Part shown: positions 26,706-37,060 of the stretch, piece after piece
Numbering within the stretch: position 1 is the stretch's first letter
Layout of the letters: every line of letters begins with the position of its first letter
NCBI GenBank assembly: GCA_034432655.1
Contig: DAOUBP010000027.1
Location: 1-64,000, forward strand
Direction: 5' to 3'
From: DAOUBP01 sp034432655
GTDB taxonomy: Bacteria > Chloroflexota > Anaerolineae > CG2-30-64-16
DNA length: 64,000 nt
The notes under the pieces: generated by a model
What the model was told of the DNA's origin: nothing
Databases searched by the model: none
Seen by the model: only the letters and a program-made list of their open reading frames with translations
Program-made: the position numbers and the translations under genes

Positions 26706-27479
26706 CTACCCCCGCGCAGACCAGACACGCAAGGCCGTTGCAACCAGCAAGAGGCCCATAACCGCCCCGGCAGCCACCCGCTCACCGCCGATAGCATTGT
26801 GGTACGTCTGAACCAGTTCCGGGACCAGGAGAATCCTCTGTGCCCTTTCCGGGCCCAGGACCCCATCCCCCAGGTCCACCTTGTTGGCGTCGGCCAAATA
26901 GGCGGTGAGTTCCCAATAGACGGCGTCGGTGAAGAGGCCGGGATAGGGCCAGGGCATCTTCGCCTGCAGATAGTCGAACAACTCAGCGGCCGTCCGATAA
27001 CCGCTCAACGCGCCCTCGCCCATGATCCGCGGGGCGGTTTTCGGGATCTCGAACCCATAGGGCGGATGGCTTGGGCCGTGGCAACGGGCCTGCCAGCAGT
27101 TGCGGTCCGCCGGGTCCAGCACGGTGCGCCATTCGGGAGTCAGGCCCTGGCCGCGATCGCCGTGGCACACCATGCAGGAGAAGTTGTAGTGCCAGTGGCC
27201 CAGTTCGATCTGGGTCGGCGGATCGGACATGGGCGGATAGGCCAGCCGGTCCGCCGGACCCATTCCGCCGCCCGGTTCGGGGGTCGGCTGGAGGAAAGAG
27301 ACAGCAGCCGGAGATCCGGCAAAAACATGCAGGGTATGACCGCCAGCGGCGACTGCGCCCCCCGTGCTGAGGATCAGCAGCAAGACGGCGGCAGCTATCA
27401 GGCCCCCCATGCTGCGGTGTCGTGAAAGGATAATTGCGGTCCGGGACGGATGACGGTGGAACGAACGGATAAGTCGCAT
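26706..27479 (-). CDS. Membrane-anchored dihaem cytochrome c, paralogue
   Basis: 257 residues with a signal helix near residues 24-45 and a C-terminal hydrophobic segment. Haem sites C102-MV-C105-H106 and C128-WQAR-C133-H134 repeat the CxxCH + CX4CH pattern. ATG 27479 follows the preceding permease gene by 49 bp; the longer frame to 27545 overlaps that gene. It ends 3 bp before the next cytochrome, so the two are co-transcribed with the Rieske and cytochrome b genes. Confidence 0.88.
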   Translation of the reverse strand: MRLIRSFHRHPSRTAIILSRHRSMGGLIAAAVLLLILSTGGAVAAGGHTLHVFAGSPAAVSFLQPTPEPGGGMGPADRLAYPPMSDPPTQIELGHWHYNFSCMVCHGDRGQGLTPEWRTVLDPADRNCWQARCHGPSHPPYGFEIPKTAPRIMGEGALSGYRTAAELFDYLQAKMPWPYPGLFTDAVYWELTAYLADANKVDLGDGVLGPERAQRILLVPELVQTYHNAIGGERVAAGAVMGLLLVATALRVWSARG

Positions 27480-27528
27480 GGCGCTATTATAACACCGGGG
27501 GTGGTTTTCACGAAAGTGGAGACTTCGA

Positions 27529-28590
27529 TTAACCCAGGATATCATTTCGGATGCGGGGATTCAGCACGATCTGCGCCAGGTCGAGGGCCAGGAGCACCGC
27601 CAGCACCAGGATGACGCTGTAGAGCGCGAAGCCCATCGCCAACGGCACATCCGGAATGACCGACATCGAGGTGACGGCCAGCTTGGAGACGCCGGGGTAG
27701 TTGAACACCCGCTCGATGATGTAGACGCCCGTTACCAATGAGGCCGCGGACAGGCCCAGGGCGGTCAGCGCGGACGGTCCGGCATTAGGGAAGATGTGCC
27801 GCCAGAGCAGCAGACGATTCGGCAGCCCCCTGGCCCGGGCCGCCGTCACGTATTCTTTCCCGATCTCCTCCACGACGGTCGCGCGCGTGACGCGCCCGAG
27901 CGTCGCCCAATGGGCCAGGCCCAGTGTAAAGGCCGGCAGCGCCAGGTGGCGCAGGGCATCCAGGACGACGTCGAAGCGGCCATTCAGCATGCCGTCAACG
28001 GTCAACAGGCCGGTGTACGTCCTGAACGCAGGGGACGCGACTGCGGACTCCAGGTTCGTGCTCAGGCGGCCGGGGGGAAACCAATGCACGCCGACGTAGA
28101 AGAGCGCCAACAGCACCAGACCGAGGATGAACGGCGGCACGGAGGTCGCCAGGTACGCGCCGCCGCGGAAGGCCCTGTCGAAGCGCCCGCCGCGGCGCCA
28201 GCCTGCCAGCGCGCCGCTGACCAGACCTGCGGGGGCCAACATGAGCAGTGCCATCAGCGTGAGCTCTACCGTGGCGGGCGTGCGTTGGCGCACCAGGCTC
28301 AGCACGTCAGCGCGCAGGGTCGGGCTCCACCCCCAATCGCCGCGGAGGACCTTCAGGAGCCACCGCACATACTGCACCGGGTAGGGGTCGTCCAGGCCGT
28401 ACTCGTTGATGATCGCCCTGGTCATATTGGCCTGCTGTTGGGCCGTCATGTAGGGTCGTGTGCGTCTGCCCATGTACAGGCTTGCCCTCACTTCCGGCGG
28501 CGACGTCAGCAAGATGCCGTATAGCACCGCGGTAATGATCAAGAAGGAAGCCCCCATCGTCCCTAGGCGCCGCAGTAGATAGGTGAACAT
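27529..28590 (-). CDS. ABC permease, DppB/OppB type
   Basis: 353 residues with the LRRLGTMGASFLIITAVLY N-terminal helix and a C-terminal permease core (YVTAARARGLPNRLLLWRHI, the ATPase-coupling loop). Length and the long extracytoplasmic loop after helix 1 are typical of OppB. It pairs with the DppC-type permease encoded 13 bp upstream. No ATPase is adjacent; it may use OppD/OppF-like proteins encoded at 36.1-38.1 kb. Confidence 0.88.
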   Translation of the reverse strand: MFTYLLRRLGTMGASFLIITAVLYGILLTSPPEVRASLYMGRRTRPYMTAQQQANMTRAIINEYGLDDPYPVQYVRWLLKVLRGDWGWSPTLRADVLSLVRQRTPATVELTLMALLMLAPAGLVSGALAGWRRGGRFDRAFRGGAYLATSVPPFILGLVLLALFYVGVHWFPPGRLSTNLESAVASPAFRTYTGLLTVDGMLNGRFDVVLDALRHLALPAFTLGLAHWATLGRVTRATVVEEIGKEYVTAARARGLPNRLLLWRHIFPNAGPSALTALGLSAASLVTGVYIIERVFNYPGVSKLAVTSMSVIPDVPLAMGFALYSVILVLAVLLALDLAQIVLNPRIRNDILG

Positions 28591-28603
28591 GTCCCTCTCC
28601 CCT

Positions 28604-29524
28604 TCACCGTTGCGCCAGGCGCGGGTTAAGCAGGTCGGCCAGGCCGTCGCCCACTAAGTTCCAGCCGAGGCCGAAGGCGATCAGCGCCAGGCACGCGGGT
28701 ACATAGGACCACCAGTAGACCAGCGGGTTGCCGCTGAGGCCCAGAACCCAGTCGCGGTTCTCGACCAGGAGCCTGCCCCATTCGGTGGCGCCGCCGAGCC
28801 CGATGAAGGTGAAGGCGGCCTCCAGCAGGACCAGCCCGCCGATGTCGCGCGCCAGCAGCACGATGGCGGGGCTTAAGGCGTTGGGGAGGAGGTGGCGCAC
28901 CTGGATGCGCAGGCCGTTGGCGCCGACGCTGCGGGCGGCCAGGACGAAGTCGCTCTGTTTGAGCTGGATGACGTTGACGTTGACCAGCCGGGCGTAGGCC
29001 ATCCACGAGAACAGGATCAACCCCACCATCACCGGGGAGATCCTCAGCCTGATCACCGCCTCTTGGATCGGGGACAACTCGATATCGTTCCCCACTTTGG
29101 GGAAGGTCTGGTAGAACAACCAGATGCCCGCGATGACCGGGAAGGTCAGAAAGGCGTCTGTGAACCGCATGAGCGCGCTGTTGACCCAGCCCCCTGCATA
29201 ACCGCTGACCGTCCCGATGATAACGCCCAGCAGCGCCGTGAGGCCGGCGGTGATCAGCCCGAAGCGCAGCGCGGATCGCGCGCCCCAAACGATCGCGTAA
29301 TAGATGTCCACTTGCCGCGCCCCTGTCCCCCAAGGGGCCTCCGGGCTAGGCGGGCGAGGGGTGGGATCAGATGGACGGCCAGAGCCGCTGGCAATGCCCG
29401 GGCGTGCAGGGCCGCTGGGCGGCGCCAGCAGGGGCGCGGCGACCGCAGCGAACACGAACAGGCTGATGATGAGCAGCCCGACCAGCATCGGCCAGTACTT
29501 TAAAACGCGCTTAAGTTTTCTCAT
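28604..29524 (-). CDS. ABC permease, DppC/OppC type
   Basis: 306 residues with an N-terminal helix, a short Pro-rich segment and five core helices. The coupling loop is FVLAARSVGANGLRIQVRHLL. ATG 29524 is preferred to the upstream in-frame ATG at 29572. Forms a heteromeric channel with the DppB-type partner that follows. Confidence 0.88.
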   Translation of the reverse strand: MRKLKRVLKYWPMLVGLLIISLFVFAAVAAPLLAPPSGPARPGIASGSGRPSDPTPRPPSPEAPWGTGARQVDIYYAIVWGARSALRFGLITAGLTALLGVIIGTVSGYAGGWVNSALMRFTDAFLTFPVIAGIWLFYQTFPKVGNDIELSPIQEAVIRLRISPVMVGLILFSWMAYARLVNVNVIQLKQSDFVLAARSVGANGLRIQVRHLLPNALSPAIVLLARDIGGLVLLEAAFTFIGLGGATEWGRLLVENRDWVLGLSGNPLVYWWSYVPACLALIAFGLGWNLVGDGLADLLNPRLAQR

Positions 29525-29664
29525 CAGTCCCCCAGCTCTGGAACCCGGCCAGCATCCTGAGCGGGTCCACAAGGCGACGCCCTCAACAAATCACAACCAG
29601 TCGAAGGACTTCGTCATGAGCTCAGTCGGACGATGCGGCCGTACACGATGACCGCTTCCTTCGC

Positions 29665-31695
29665 TCAACGCTGCTTGCGCCGAATAAAAACGAGCACCCA
29701 CAGCGCGAGCGGCAGCATGACGCCGGCCACAACGGGCCAGGGGATGGGGGCAGCCTTTCCTGCCGTCGCTGCGGGGACTTCAGGTGGATGTAGCAGGACG
29801 CGCGCCGCAGCGTCCGCATTCAGGTGCGCGTCGCTCACCGAGACGCCATTGGCGCGCGCCAAGTAGGCTGCCAACTGCCAGTATTCTTCCGCTGGCAGGC
29901 TTCCGGGCGCCTGCCACGGCATCTGGGCAGCCAGATAGCTGTGAAGGTCGGCCAGCGTCGCAAAACGCGCCAGCGTTCCAGGGCCGATCACCGGCGGCGC
30001 GTAATAGGGCAACTGAAACCCTTCAGGGGGATGGTTCGACGCATGGCAGCGTGACTGCCAGCAATTGCGGTGCGCGGGATCCCATGCGTTGCGCCACTCT
30101 TCGGTCAGCCCCTGGCCGCGGTCGCCGTGACACACCATGCACCTGAACCAATAGGCCTGCGCGCCCAGGTCTGCCTGAGTCGGCGGGTAGACCGTGGGTG
30201 GCGGGGACAAGCGATCGGGCGTGGCCATCCCCATCGGCTCGCCATCCCGCTCAGGCGCCACCACGCCGGCCGGAGCCACAGGCGTCGCCATCAACGGGGC
30301 AAGCGCCAGCAGGCCGGGTGCCCGGCCGGGGCGGACCGTCCTGGGAATCCCCCATGTGTCAGGCACTTCGGAAGTTCCTGACAGGTGGGGGATCTCATTC
30401 GCCGTGGCGCCGGGCGCGGCACGGGCATCCGCCCTGAAAATCGTCGCCTGCCATCCATGAATGTTTTCACGAAGACACGCATTCCACGGTGCGCTATTCG
30501 TGTATTCGTGGCTCATTCGAGGGCGGCAACCGGCAACATTTTCATCCTTTACCGCGCGCTGCGCTACGGGAGCTACCGACCGGCACGCCACCAGCCGCAC
30601 CGGCGTGATGCCCCGCAACAGACAGTCCACCACCTGGTCTCCTGCCGCGGACTCGGCCCGCATCCAGACATAGCTGCCCTGTTGGGCCAGCCGACGGGCC
30701 CGCGGAGGCTCCGCAAAGCGCCCCTGCTGCGCGTCCAGTGCAGCGCGTGCTGACGCGTCCACGACCACGTTGCATTCCGGACAGCCCTCAACAGCCTGGC
30801 CGGCCAACAGGGCCGGCAGGCCGCGCTGATAGGCCGGGCTGGCGTCCCAACAAAATGACATCTGATCGGCCACAATACGGCAATTGATCCAGGCGCCGTT
30901 GTCGAAATGCGCCACCACAAAGACGGTGCCCGCTGCGCCCAGGTCAATCTCGCCGACGCGCAGCGTGTAGCCGGAGCTGAGCAAATGGCGCACACCCGCC
31001 GCCGCGTTGTAATTGACCCCGCGCTCAATACTGAGCGCGAACAAATCGCCCTCGTATGTGCGCGCCGTCCGGATCACCTGCTCCGTCAGGCCGAGCGCCC
31101 GGCGCACCGGCTGGTAGACCAGGTTATCGGCGATGAGACCGACGCCGAAGAGCAGCGGCAACGGCAACAGAAGCAAGAACCATGTCTGCCCCGTCAGGCG
31201 ACGGTCGGCTGTGCAACTGGCTGCGATGCCTTCCAGGCGATGCGGCTGCAGCAGGCCCAGTATCACCAATGGCAGGAGGATGAAAAACCCGGCCATGACC
31301 TGGCGTGCCAGGGCGGCCGGGCTGAAGGGATAAAGGGGGAGACCCCAAAAACGACGATCCAGGAGCCACGCCACCAGGGTGCTGCCCTCGTATGGCAGGT
31401 GGCCCAAGACGGCGGTAACGCCGACCCCTGCCGCGGTCCACAGCAACAGGGCCAACGCCGTTTTGTGAAAGAACGCAGTCACCCAACCTGTCAGGCCGGC
31501 CAGTGCCACCAGGCAGAGCAGGCCGAACAGAAGACTGGCGTACCAGAGGAACGCAGCTGCCCCACCCGCTGCCAGAGCACTGGGCCCCAGCGCGCCCAGC
31601 GCCACCGCCAGGCCGATCAACATCCCGTTCAACAGGCCCAGCCGGGCAGGGACGCCGGCACCGGCTGCCATACCCTGACTGAGGCGTAGACGCAT
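29665..31695 (-). CDS. Fused membrane protein and dihaem cytochrome c
   Basis: 676 residues. Part 1 (about 1-390) has around six hydrophobic segments and a soluble region with CPECN; it is unrecognised. Part 2 (from about 451) is a dihaem cytochrome c homologous to the genes at 25980 and 26706, with C519-MV-C522-H523 and C545-WQSR-C550-H551 and a C-terminal anchor helix. Between them, residues about 391-450 are encoded by composite element copy 2 (30349-30526) read in frame. The cytochrome part has only a weak remnant of a signal (GLLALAPLMATPVAPAG). The likely history is two neighbouring genes joined by the insertion; whether the fusion is made is unknown. ATG 31695 lies 2 bp after the upstream permease stop. 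Confidence 0.75.
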   Translation of the reverse strand: MRLRLSQGMAAGAGVPARLGLLNGMLIGLAVALGALGPSALAAGGAAAFLWYASLLFGLLCLVALAGLTGWVTAFFHKTALALLLWTAAGVGVTAVLGHLPYEGSTLVAWLLDRRFWGLPLYPFSPAALARQVMAGFFILLPLVILGLLQPHRLEGIAASCTADRRLTGQTWFLLLLPLPLLFGVGLIADNLVYQPVRRALGLTEQVIRTARTYEGDLFALSIERGVNYNAAAGVRHLLSSGYTLRVGEIDLGAAGTVFVVAHFDNGAWINCRIVADQMSFCWDASPAYQRGLPALLAGQAVEGCPECNVVVDASARAALDAQQGRFAEPPRARRLAQQGSYVWMRAESAAGDQVVDCLLRGITPVRLVACRSVAPVAQRAVKDENVAGCRPRMSHEYTNSAPWNACLRENIHGWQATIFRADARAAPGATANEIPHLSGTSEVPDTWGIPRTVRPGRAPGLLALAPLMATPVAPAGVVAPERDGEPMGMATPDRLSPPPTVYPPTQADLGAQAYWFRCMVCHGDRGQGLTEEWRNAWDPAHRNCWQSRCHASNHPPEGFQLPYYAPPVIGPGTLARFATLADLHSYLAAQMPWQAPGSLPAEEYWQLAAYLARANGVSVSDAHLNADAAARVLLHPPEVPAATAGKAAPIPWPVVAGVMLPLALWVLVFIRRKQR
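30349..30526. repeat. Composite hairpin/ATTCGTG element, copy 2
   Basis: A hairpin with arms cccccatgtgtcagg / cctgacaggtggggg (30349-30391) and loop cacttcggaagtt is followed by gccgtggcgccgggcgcggc, a cgggcatccgccctgaaa segment and tail units attcgtgtattcgtgg. Same layout and orientation as copy 1 (2676-2858). It lies in frame inside the fused membrane protein/cytochrome. Confidence 0.88.
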
Positions 31696-31697
31696 CC

Positions 31698-32756
31698 TCA
31701 GCCTCGCGCGCTGCGCAGCTTCGGATCCAGGATATCGCGCAGGGCGTCGCCGATCAGGTTCCACCCCAGGCCGAACAGCAGCAAAGCGACACCGGGGTAG
31801 ACGACGATGAACCAAAACCGATCCAGGCTCAAGATATAGTCACGGGCAAAACTGATAATCTGGCCCCAATCCGCGTAGCCGATGTCGGTGCCCACCCCCA
31901 GGAAGCTGAGGGCGGCGAAGCTCAACACGATAGCGCCCACGTCCAGCGACGCCAGCACCATGGTGGCGAAGATGGCGTTGGGCAGGATGTGTTGGAGCAG
32001 GATGCGGCTGTCTTTGGCGCCAATGACGCGCGCCGCCAGGACGTAATCGCGCTCCTTGATGGTCAGGATGTCGCCTCGGATCAGGCGGCCATAGGTCATC
32101 CAGCCGAAAGCGATCAACGCGATCATGGCTGGCCAGATCCCGCGGCCGAACAACGGCACCAGGATGGACGTCAGGGTCAGCGCGGCCAGCAGGAACGGGA
32201 ACGCCTGGAAGATCTCCAGGATGCGCATCAGCACATCGTCCAGCACACCGCCGCGATAGCCGGCCAGCGATCCGATCACCAGCCCGATCAACAGCGCACT
32301 GGCCACCACCACGATGCCCACGAAGATCGCCGTCCGGGTGCCCCACACCATGCCGTAGAAGATATCGAACTGGCCGCTGGTGGTGCCCAGGAGATGGACC
32401 CATTTGTCCTTGCCCGTCACCGTCTTGTACCAGGCCGGCACAGGCGGCGCGTTGCGTTTCCACTCGGTGCCCGGGGGTTGCGGTTGGGGCCCAAAACCGT
32501 CGCGCGGGATCAAATATGGGTTCGCGTTGGGGCGCACCGGCGGCGCCAACACCGGTGCCAACGCGGCAACGGCAAAAAACGCGGCCAGGATCAAGATCCC
32601 TGCGACAGAAAGCGGGTTGGTTACCAGGCCGCGCAACAGCCGATACCATTCTGGCCCCAACAGGCGCTCCAGACGGCTGCGCCGACGCAGGCCGTAAAAC
32701 TCCAAGTCCTCTTCCTGCCCCTTGTCTGCCACACCGATTACCTTTTCAGAAACCAT
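31698..32756 (-). CDS. ABC permease, DppC/OppC type
   Basis: 352 residues with a longer N-terminal cytoplasmic tail, one helix, a roughly 100-residue extracytoplasmic loop (GWMTYGRLIRGDILTIKERD follows in the core) and coupling loop YVLAARVIGAKDSRILLQHI. It is encoded 10 bp downstream of its DppB-type partner. Confidence 0.9.
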   Translation of the reverse strand: MVSEKVIGVADKGQEEDLEFYGLRRRSRLERLLGPEWYRLLRGLVTNPLSVAGILILAAFFAVAALAPVLAPPVRPNANPYLIPRDGFGPQPQPPGTEWKRNAPPVPAWYKTVTGKDKWVHLLGTTSGQFDIFYGMVWGTRTAIFVGIVVVASALLIGLVIGSLAGYRGGVLDDVLMRILEIFQAFPFLLAALTLTSILVPLFGRGIWPAMIALIAFGWMTYGRLIRGDILTIKERDYVLAARVIGAKDSRILLQHILPNAIFATMVLASLDVGAIVLSFAALSFLGVGTDIGYADWGQIISFARDYILSLDRFWFIVVYPGVALLLFGLGWNLIGDALRDILDPKLRSARG

Positions 32757-32766
32757 GCCGCACCTC

Positions 32767-33831
32767 TCAGCCCAGCCTGACGCGCGGATCGAGGAACGCG
32801 TACAGGACGTCCACGGCCAGGTTTGCCAGGATCAACAAAGTGGCGTTGAAGAGCACAAAGCCCAGCACGGTCAACACGTCCAGGCTCTGCGCCGCGGCCG
32901 CCACGGCCGAGCCCATGCCCGGGTAATTGAACACCGTCTCGGTGATCACGACGCCGTTAAGCAACCCCACCACGGAGAGGCCGGCCACGGTCACCACCGG
33001 GATCAGCGCGTTCTTGCGCACGTGCCGGTTGATCACCACCTTCTCGGTCAGGCCTTTGGAGCGCGCCGTGCGCACGTAGTCCTGGCGCAAGGCCTCCAAC
33101 ATGGAAGAACGGGTGATCTTGAGCAGCAACGCCCACTGGATGTAGCACAGGGTGATGATGGGCAACACCAAGTGGCGCAGAGCATCCAGGAAGATGTCCG
33201 GCCGCAGGTTCAGGATGGCGTCAATGGTGTTCATCTGGGTATAGCGGACAAAACTATCCGACATGACCACCTGCGTCGCCCAGTCGGACAATCGCCCCGG
33301 TGGAAACCACCCTGTCTTGGCGTATAACAGCATCAACACCAGCAAGCCAAACACGAAGGTGGGGAACGACCAGCCGATGATGGCAAAAACCCGCGCGAAC
33401 TGGTCAATGGGCTTGTTGTGGTGGACGGCCGCCTGAATGCCCAACCAGATGCCCACCCCCACGATCGGTAACACCGCCCATAATGCCAGCTCGGCCGTGG
33501 CCGGCAGGCGGTGAAGAAGCAAATCAATCACAGGTTGTCGGCCGGTGCGTGAAAACCCCAGGTCGCCGCGCAAGACACCGCCCACCTTCTGGCCGGTCTC
33601 TGCATCAACCGCTCCCGTCAGCCAGCGCCAGTATTGCACCCACACCGGCTTATCGAGCCCATAGCGCTTGATGACCCGATCCACCTGGGCCTCAGTCTTC
33701 GGGATGTCGCGGATGTAAAGCGCCGAGCGCTCTACGGGGCCCAGAATCTGCAGCATCAAGAAGATGAGAATGGTCACGCCCGCCACCGTGATGGGCAACT
33801 GCAGCAGGCGCCGGATGATGTATGTAGTCAT
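32767..33831 (-). CDS. ABC permease, DppB/OppB type
   Basis: 354 residues. The N-terminal helix IIRRLLQLPITVAGVTILIF and coupling loop YVRTARSKGLTEKVVINRHV are typical. It follows the binding protein gene after an 84-bp gap containing a strong hairpin, so it should be translated less than the binding protein. Partner of the downstream DppC-type permease. Confidence 0.92.
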   Translation of the reverse strand: MTTYIIRRLLQLPITVAGVTILIFLMLQILGPVERSALYIRDIPKTEAQVDRVIKRYGLDKPVWVQYWRWLTGAVDAETGQKVGGVLRGDLGFSRTGRQPVIDLLLHRLPATAELALWAVLPIVGVGIWLGIQAAVHHNKPIDQFARVFAIIGWSFPTFVFGLLVLMLLYAKTGWFPPGRLSDWATQVVMSDSFVRYTQMNTIDAILNLRPDIFLDALRHLVLPIITLCYIQWALLLKITRSSMLEALRQDYVRTARSKGLTEKVVINRHVRKNALIPVVTVAGLSVVGLLNGVVITETVFNYPGMGSAVAAAAQSLDVLTVLGFVLFNATLLILANLAVDVLYAFLDPRVRLG

Positions 33832-33862
33832 GGCTTTGATCCCTGGGGTAAGGATAGTGACA

Positions 33863-33895
33863 GCGCAGGGGCGGCGGCAGTCGCCACCCCTGCGC
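33863..33895 (-). terminator. Hairpin between binding-protein and permease genes
   Basis: Stem GCGCAGGGG(T/C)GGCG with a 5-nt loop (arms 33863-33876 and 33882-33895) and no U-tract after it on the minus strand. More likely an attenuator or RNA-stabilising structure that raises lipoprotein over permease expression than a full terminator. Confidence 0.6.
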
Positions 33896-33915
33896 GCAGT
33901 TTTTACTGCTGAACC

Positions 33916-35982
33916 TTATTCAGTGGCCAGCTCGTAAGCATAGAAGTAACCGGCGAACAGCAGCGGGTTGTAGTACCAGCCCTTCACCCAGCGCTGCTCG
34001 TAGCGGACATCGGTGGCCTGGGCCAGGGTGATCTGGATAGCCTGATCATGATGCAGCTTTTGCAGCTCGAAGTAAATCTTCTCGCGCTCTTTCGGATCGC
34101 TGGCGGCCACACCCTTGTTCACCAGCTCCTGGAACTGCGCCTTCAGATCCTCGGGCAGGTTCTGGCGGCCGGCGTAAGTGCCGACGGTGAACGGCTGTAC
34201 CCAGTTATGCGGGTCGTGGATGTCCTCGATCCAGCCGCTGACCGCCACCGGCAGCTGCTTGGCGCGGAAGGAGCGCAGCAGGGTGGGCCAGGGCAGGCCG
34301 ACGATCTCGATCTGGTACTTGTCGTTCACGGCCCGCAGGTTATTCTGCAGGATCGCAGCGATGGTCTGGCGGGTCACGTTACCGGTGTTGAACGCCACCT
34401 GCAGGCGGAAGCCGACCTCCGGCAGTTTGCCGTCCCAGGCCTGAGCCAGCTCTTCCTTGCACTTGTCCAGGTCGAACTCGTACATCTCGCCGTCGGGATT
34501 GTAACCCAGCATGCCCAGGATGATGGGGCCGTTGTTGCGCACACCCTCGCCGTTCAGGGCGTCCTGGATGTAAGTGTCATAGTCGAAGCAGTAGTTGAAC
34601 GCCCGGCGGACATGGATGTCGGAGAAGAAGTTCGGCGGGACGCCGTTGCCGTCCAGCTTGCCGCTACCGATGTAGGGGTTATTGCCCTGTTCGTCGGTGG
34701 CGACGTTGAAGTTCAGGAAGACGTCGGTGCGGCTGACCGAGGGCAGGCCCGGCCACTTGCGCAGCGGCGCATCGGGGTTGTCGGTGGGCTTGCACTCGTA
34801 AGTCTTGTAGTCGCAGATTTCGCCCACGTACTCGTCCACCTGCGGCCGGTTGGCGACCGGCACGGCTACCGTCTCTGCATCGCCAGCCTGGAGGATCGCA
34901 AAGCGGGTGCCCCACTCGTCCACCAGCCGCTCCACCACGCGCTTGATCTTCGGCTTGCCGGCCGGGCCACCGGGCCACATAGGCTCATTGTCCGGCCGCC
35001 AGTAGTTCTCGTTGGCCACCAGTACCCAGCCCTCACCCGGCGTCCAGCTCTCCAGCTTGTAAGGGCCGGTGCCGTTGATCTTGTCGGACAGCGGGTCGTT
35101 CTCCGCGCCGAGGGCGTAATGGTCCACCCAGGTCTCACAAGAGCCGTCCCAGGCGCCGTTCTCGATCGCCCAATCCTTGTCCAGCGCCGAGCCCCAGCTC
35201 TGCGCCAGGGTGGCCAGGAAAGGCCCCCACGGCTGCGCCAGGTTGAAGGTCAGGGTGAAGTTGGTGTCATCGGCCTCCACCGTGGCCTTGACTTTCTCGC
35301 AGACGGCCACCAGCTGCTCCGGCGTCGCATTGGCCTTTAGCGCCTCAGGATCACCGGCATACTCGCCGTCCGCGATCTCCTCGGTCACATCACCCGAGGT
35401 GTAGCCCAGGAGCGGTTCCAGCAGCAACCATTGCGGGCCGTTGGGATCGGACTGCAAGAGGCCGCGCTCAAAAGTGTACTCGAAGTCGCTGGGGGTCAAG
35501 TCGTTGCCGTTGTGGAACTTAACGCCCCGGCGGATCTTGAAGGTGTAGGTCTTGCCGTCAGGCGAAATGCCGCCGTTCTCCAGCGAAGGCACCTCGGTAG
35601 CCAGGATGGGGATGTAGGTGGTTGCATCCTCTTTGTTGAACCAGATCAACCCCTCCATGACGTTCATGATCACGGCCGCGCTGGCGGTGTCGTACGCCAG
35701 GTTGGGGTCCAGGGTGTCAATATCGCCGAAGGTGACCAGGGTGTAGGTGTCGGGCCGCGGGGCCACGAATTTCACCGGAGCCGGGGTCGGGGTCACCACC
35801 TTCTCGACCACCTTCTCCTTCTCAACCACCTGGGTCACGACCTTCTCGACCTCAACCTGCTTCTCCTTCTCCACCACCACCGTCTGGACGACGGTTTGCG
35901 GGGTGGGCGCCGGGCATGCGGTCAGGATCATGCTGATGATGACCAGCACGCCGATCAAAACGGACAACTTCTTGGTAGACAT
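33916..35982 (-). CDS. ABC substrate-binding lipoprotein (family 5)
   Basis: 688 residues. Lipobox C23 in SMILTAC, then a charged linker of Val/Glu/Lys repeats (EKEKQVEVEKVV) that may be helical, and an OppA-like domain (TFGDIDTLDPNLAYDTASAA, then GVKFHNGNDLTPSDFEYTFE). AGGAGGAG precedes ATG 35982. It binds peptides or related solutes outside the cell for the permeases encoded downstream; its ATPases are encoded upstream. Confidence 0.93.
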   Translation of the reverse strand: MSTKKLSVLIGVLVIISMILTACPAPTPQTVVQTVVVEKEKQVEVEKVVTQVVEKEKVVEKVVTPTPAPVKFVAPRPDTYTLVTFGDIDTLDPNLAYDTASAAVIMNVMEGLIWFNKEDATTYIPILATEVPSLENGGISPDGKTYTFKIRRGVKFHNGNDLTPSDFEYTFERGLLQSDPNGPQWLLLEPLLGYTSGDVTEEIADGEYAGDPEALKANATPEQLVAVCEKVKATVEADDTNFTLTFNLAQPWGPFLATLAQSWGSALDKDWAIENGAWDGSCETWVDHYALGAENDPLSDKINGTGPYKLESWTPGEGWVLVANENYWRPDNEPMWPGGPAGKPKIKRVVERLVDEWGTRFAILQAGDAETVAVPVANRPQVDEYVGEICDYKTYECKPTDNPDAPLRKWPGLPSVSRTDVFLNFNVATDEQGNNPYIGSGKLDGNGVPPNFFSDIHVRRAFNYCFDYDTYIQDALNGEGVRNNGPIILGMLGYNPDGEMYEFDLDKCKEELAQAWDGKLPEVGFRLQVAFNTGNVTRQTIAAILQNNLRAVNDKYQIEIVGLPWPTLLRSFRAKQLPVAVSGWIEDIHDPHNWVQPFTVGTYAGRQNLPEDLKAQFQELVNKGVAASDPKEREKIYFELQKLHHDQAIQITLAQATDVRYEQRWVKGWYYNPLLFAGYFYAYELATE

Positions 35983-36067
35983 GCTCTCCTCCTGACAAAA
36001 TGATGTGGTGGGATACAACGCGGTAGGTTTAGGCTATCAGATGCTACTCTCGAATTCGATCACCTCC

Positions 36068-37056
<989 letters not shown>

Positions 37057-37060
<4 letters not shown>

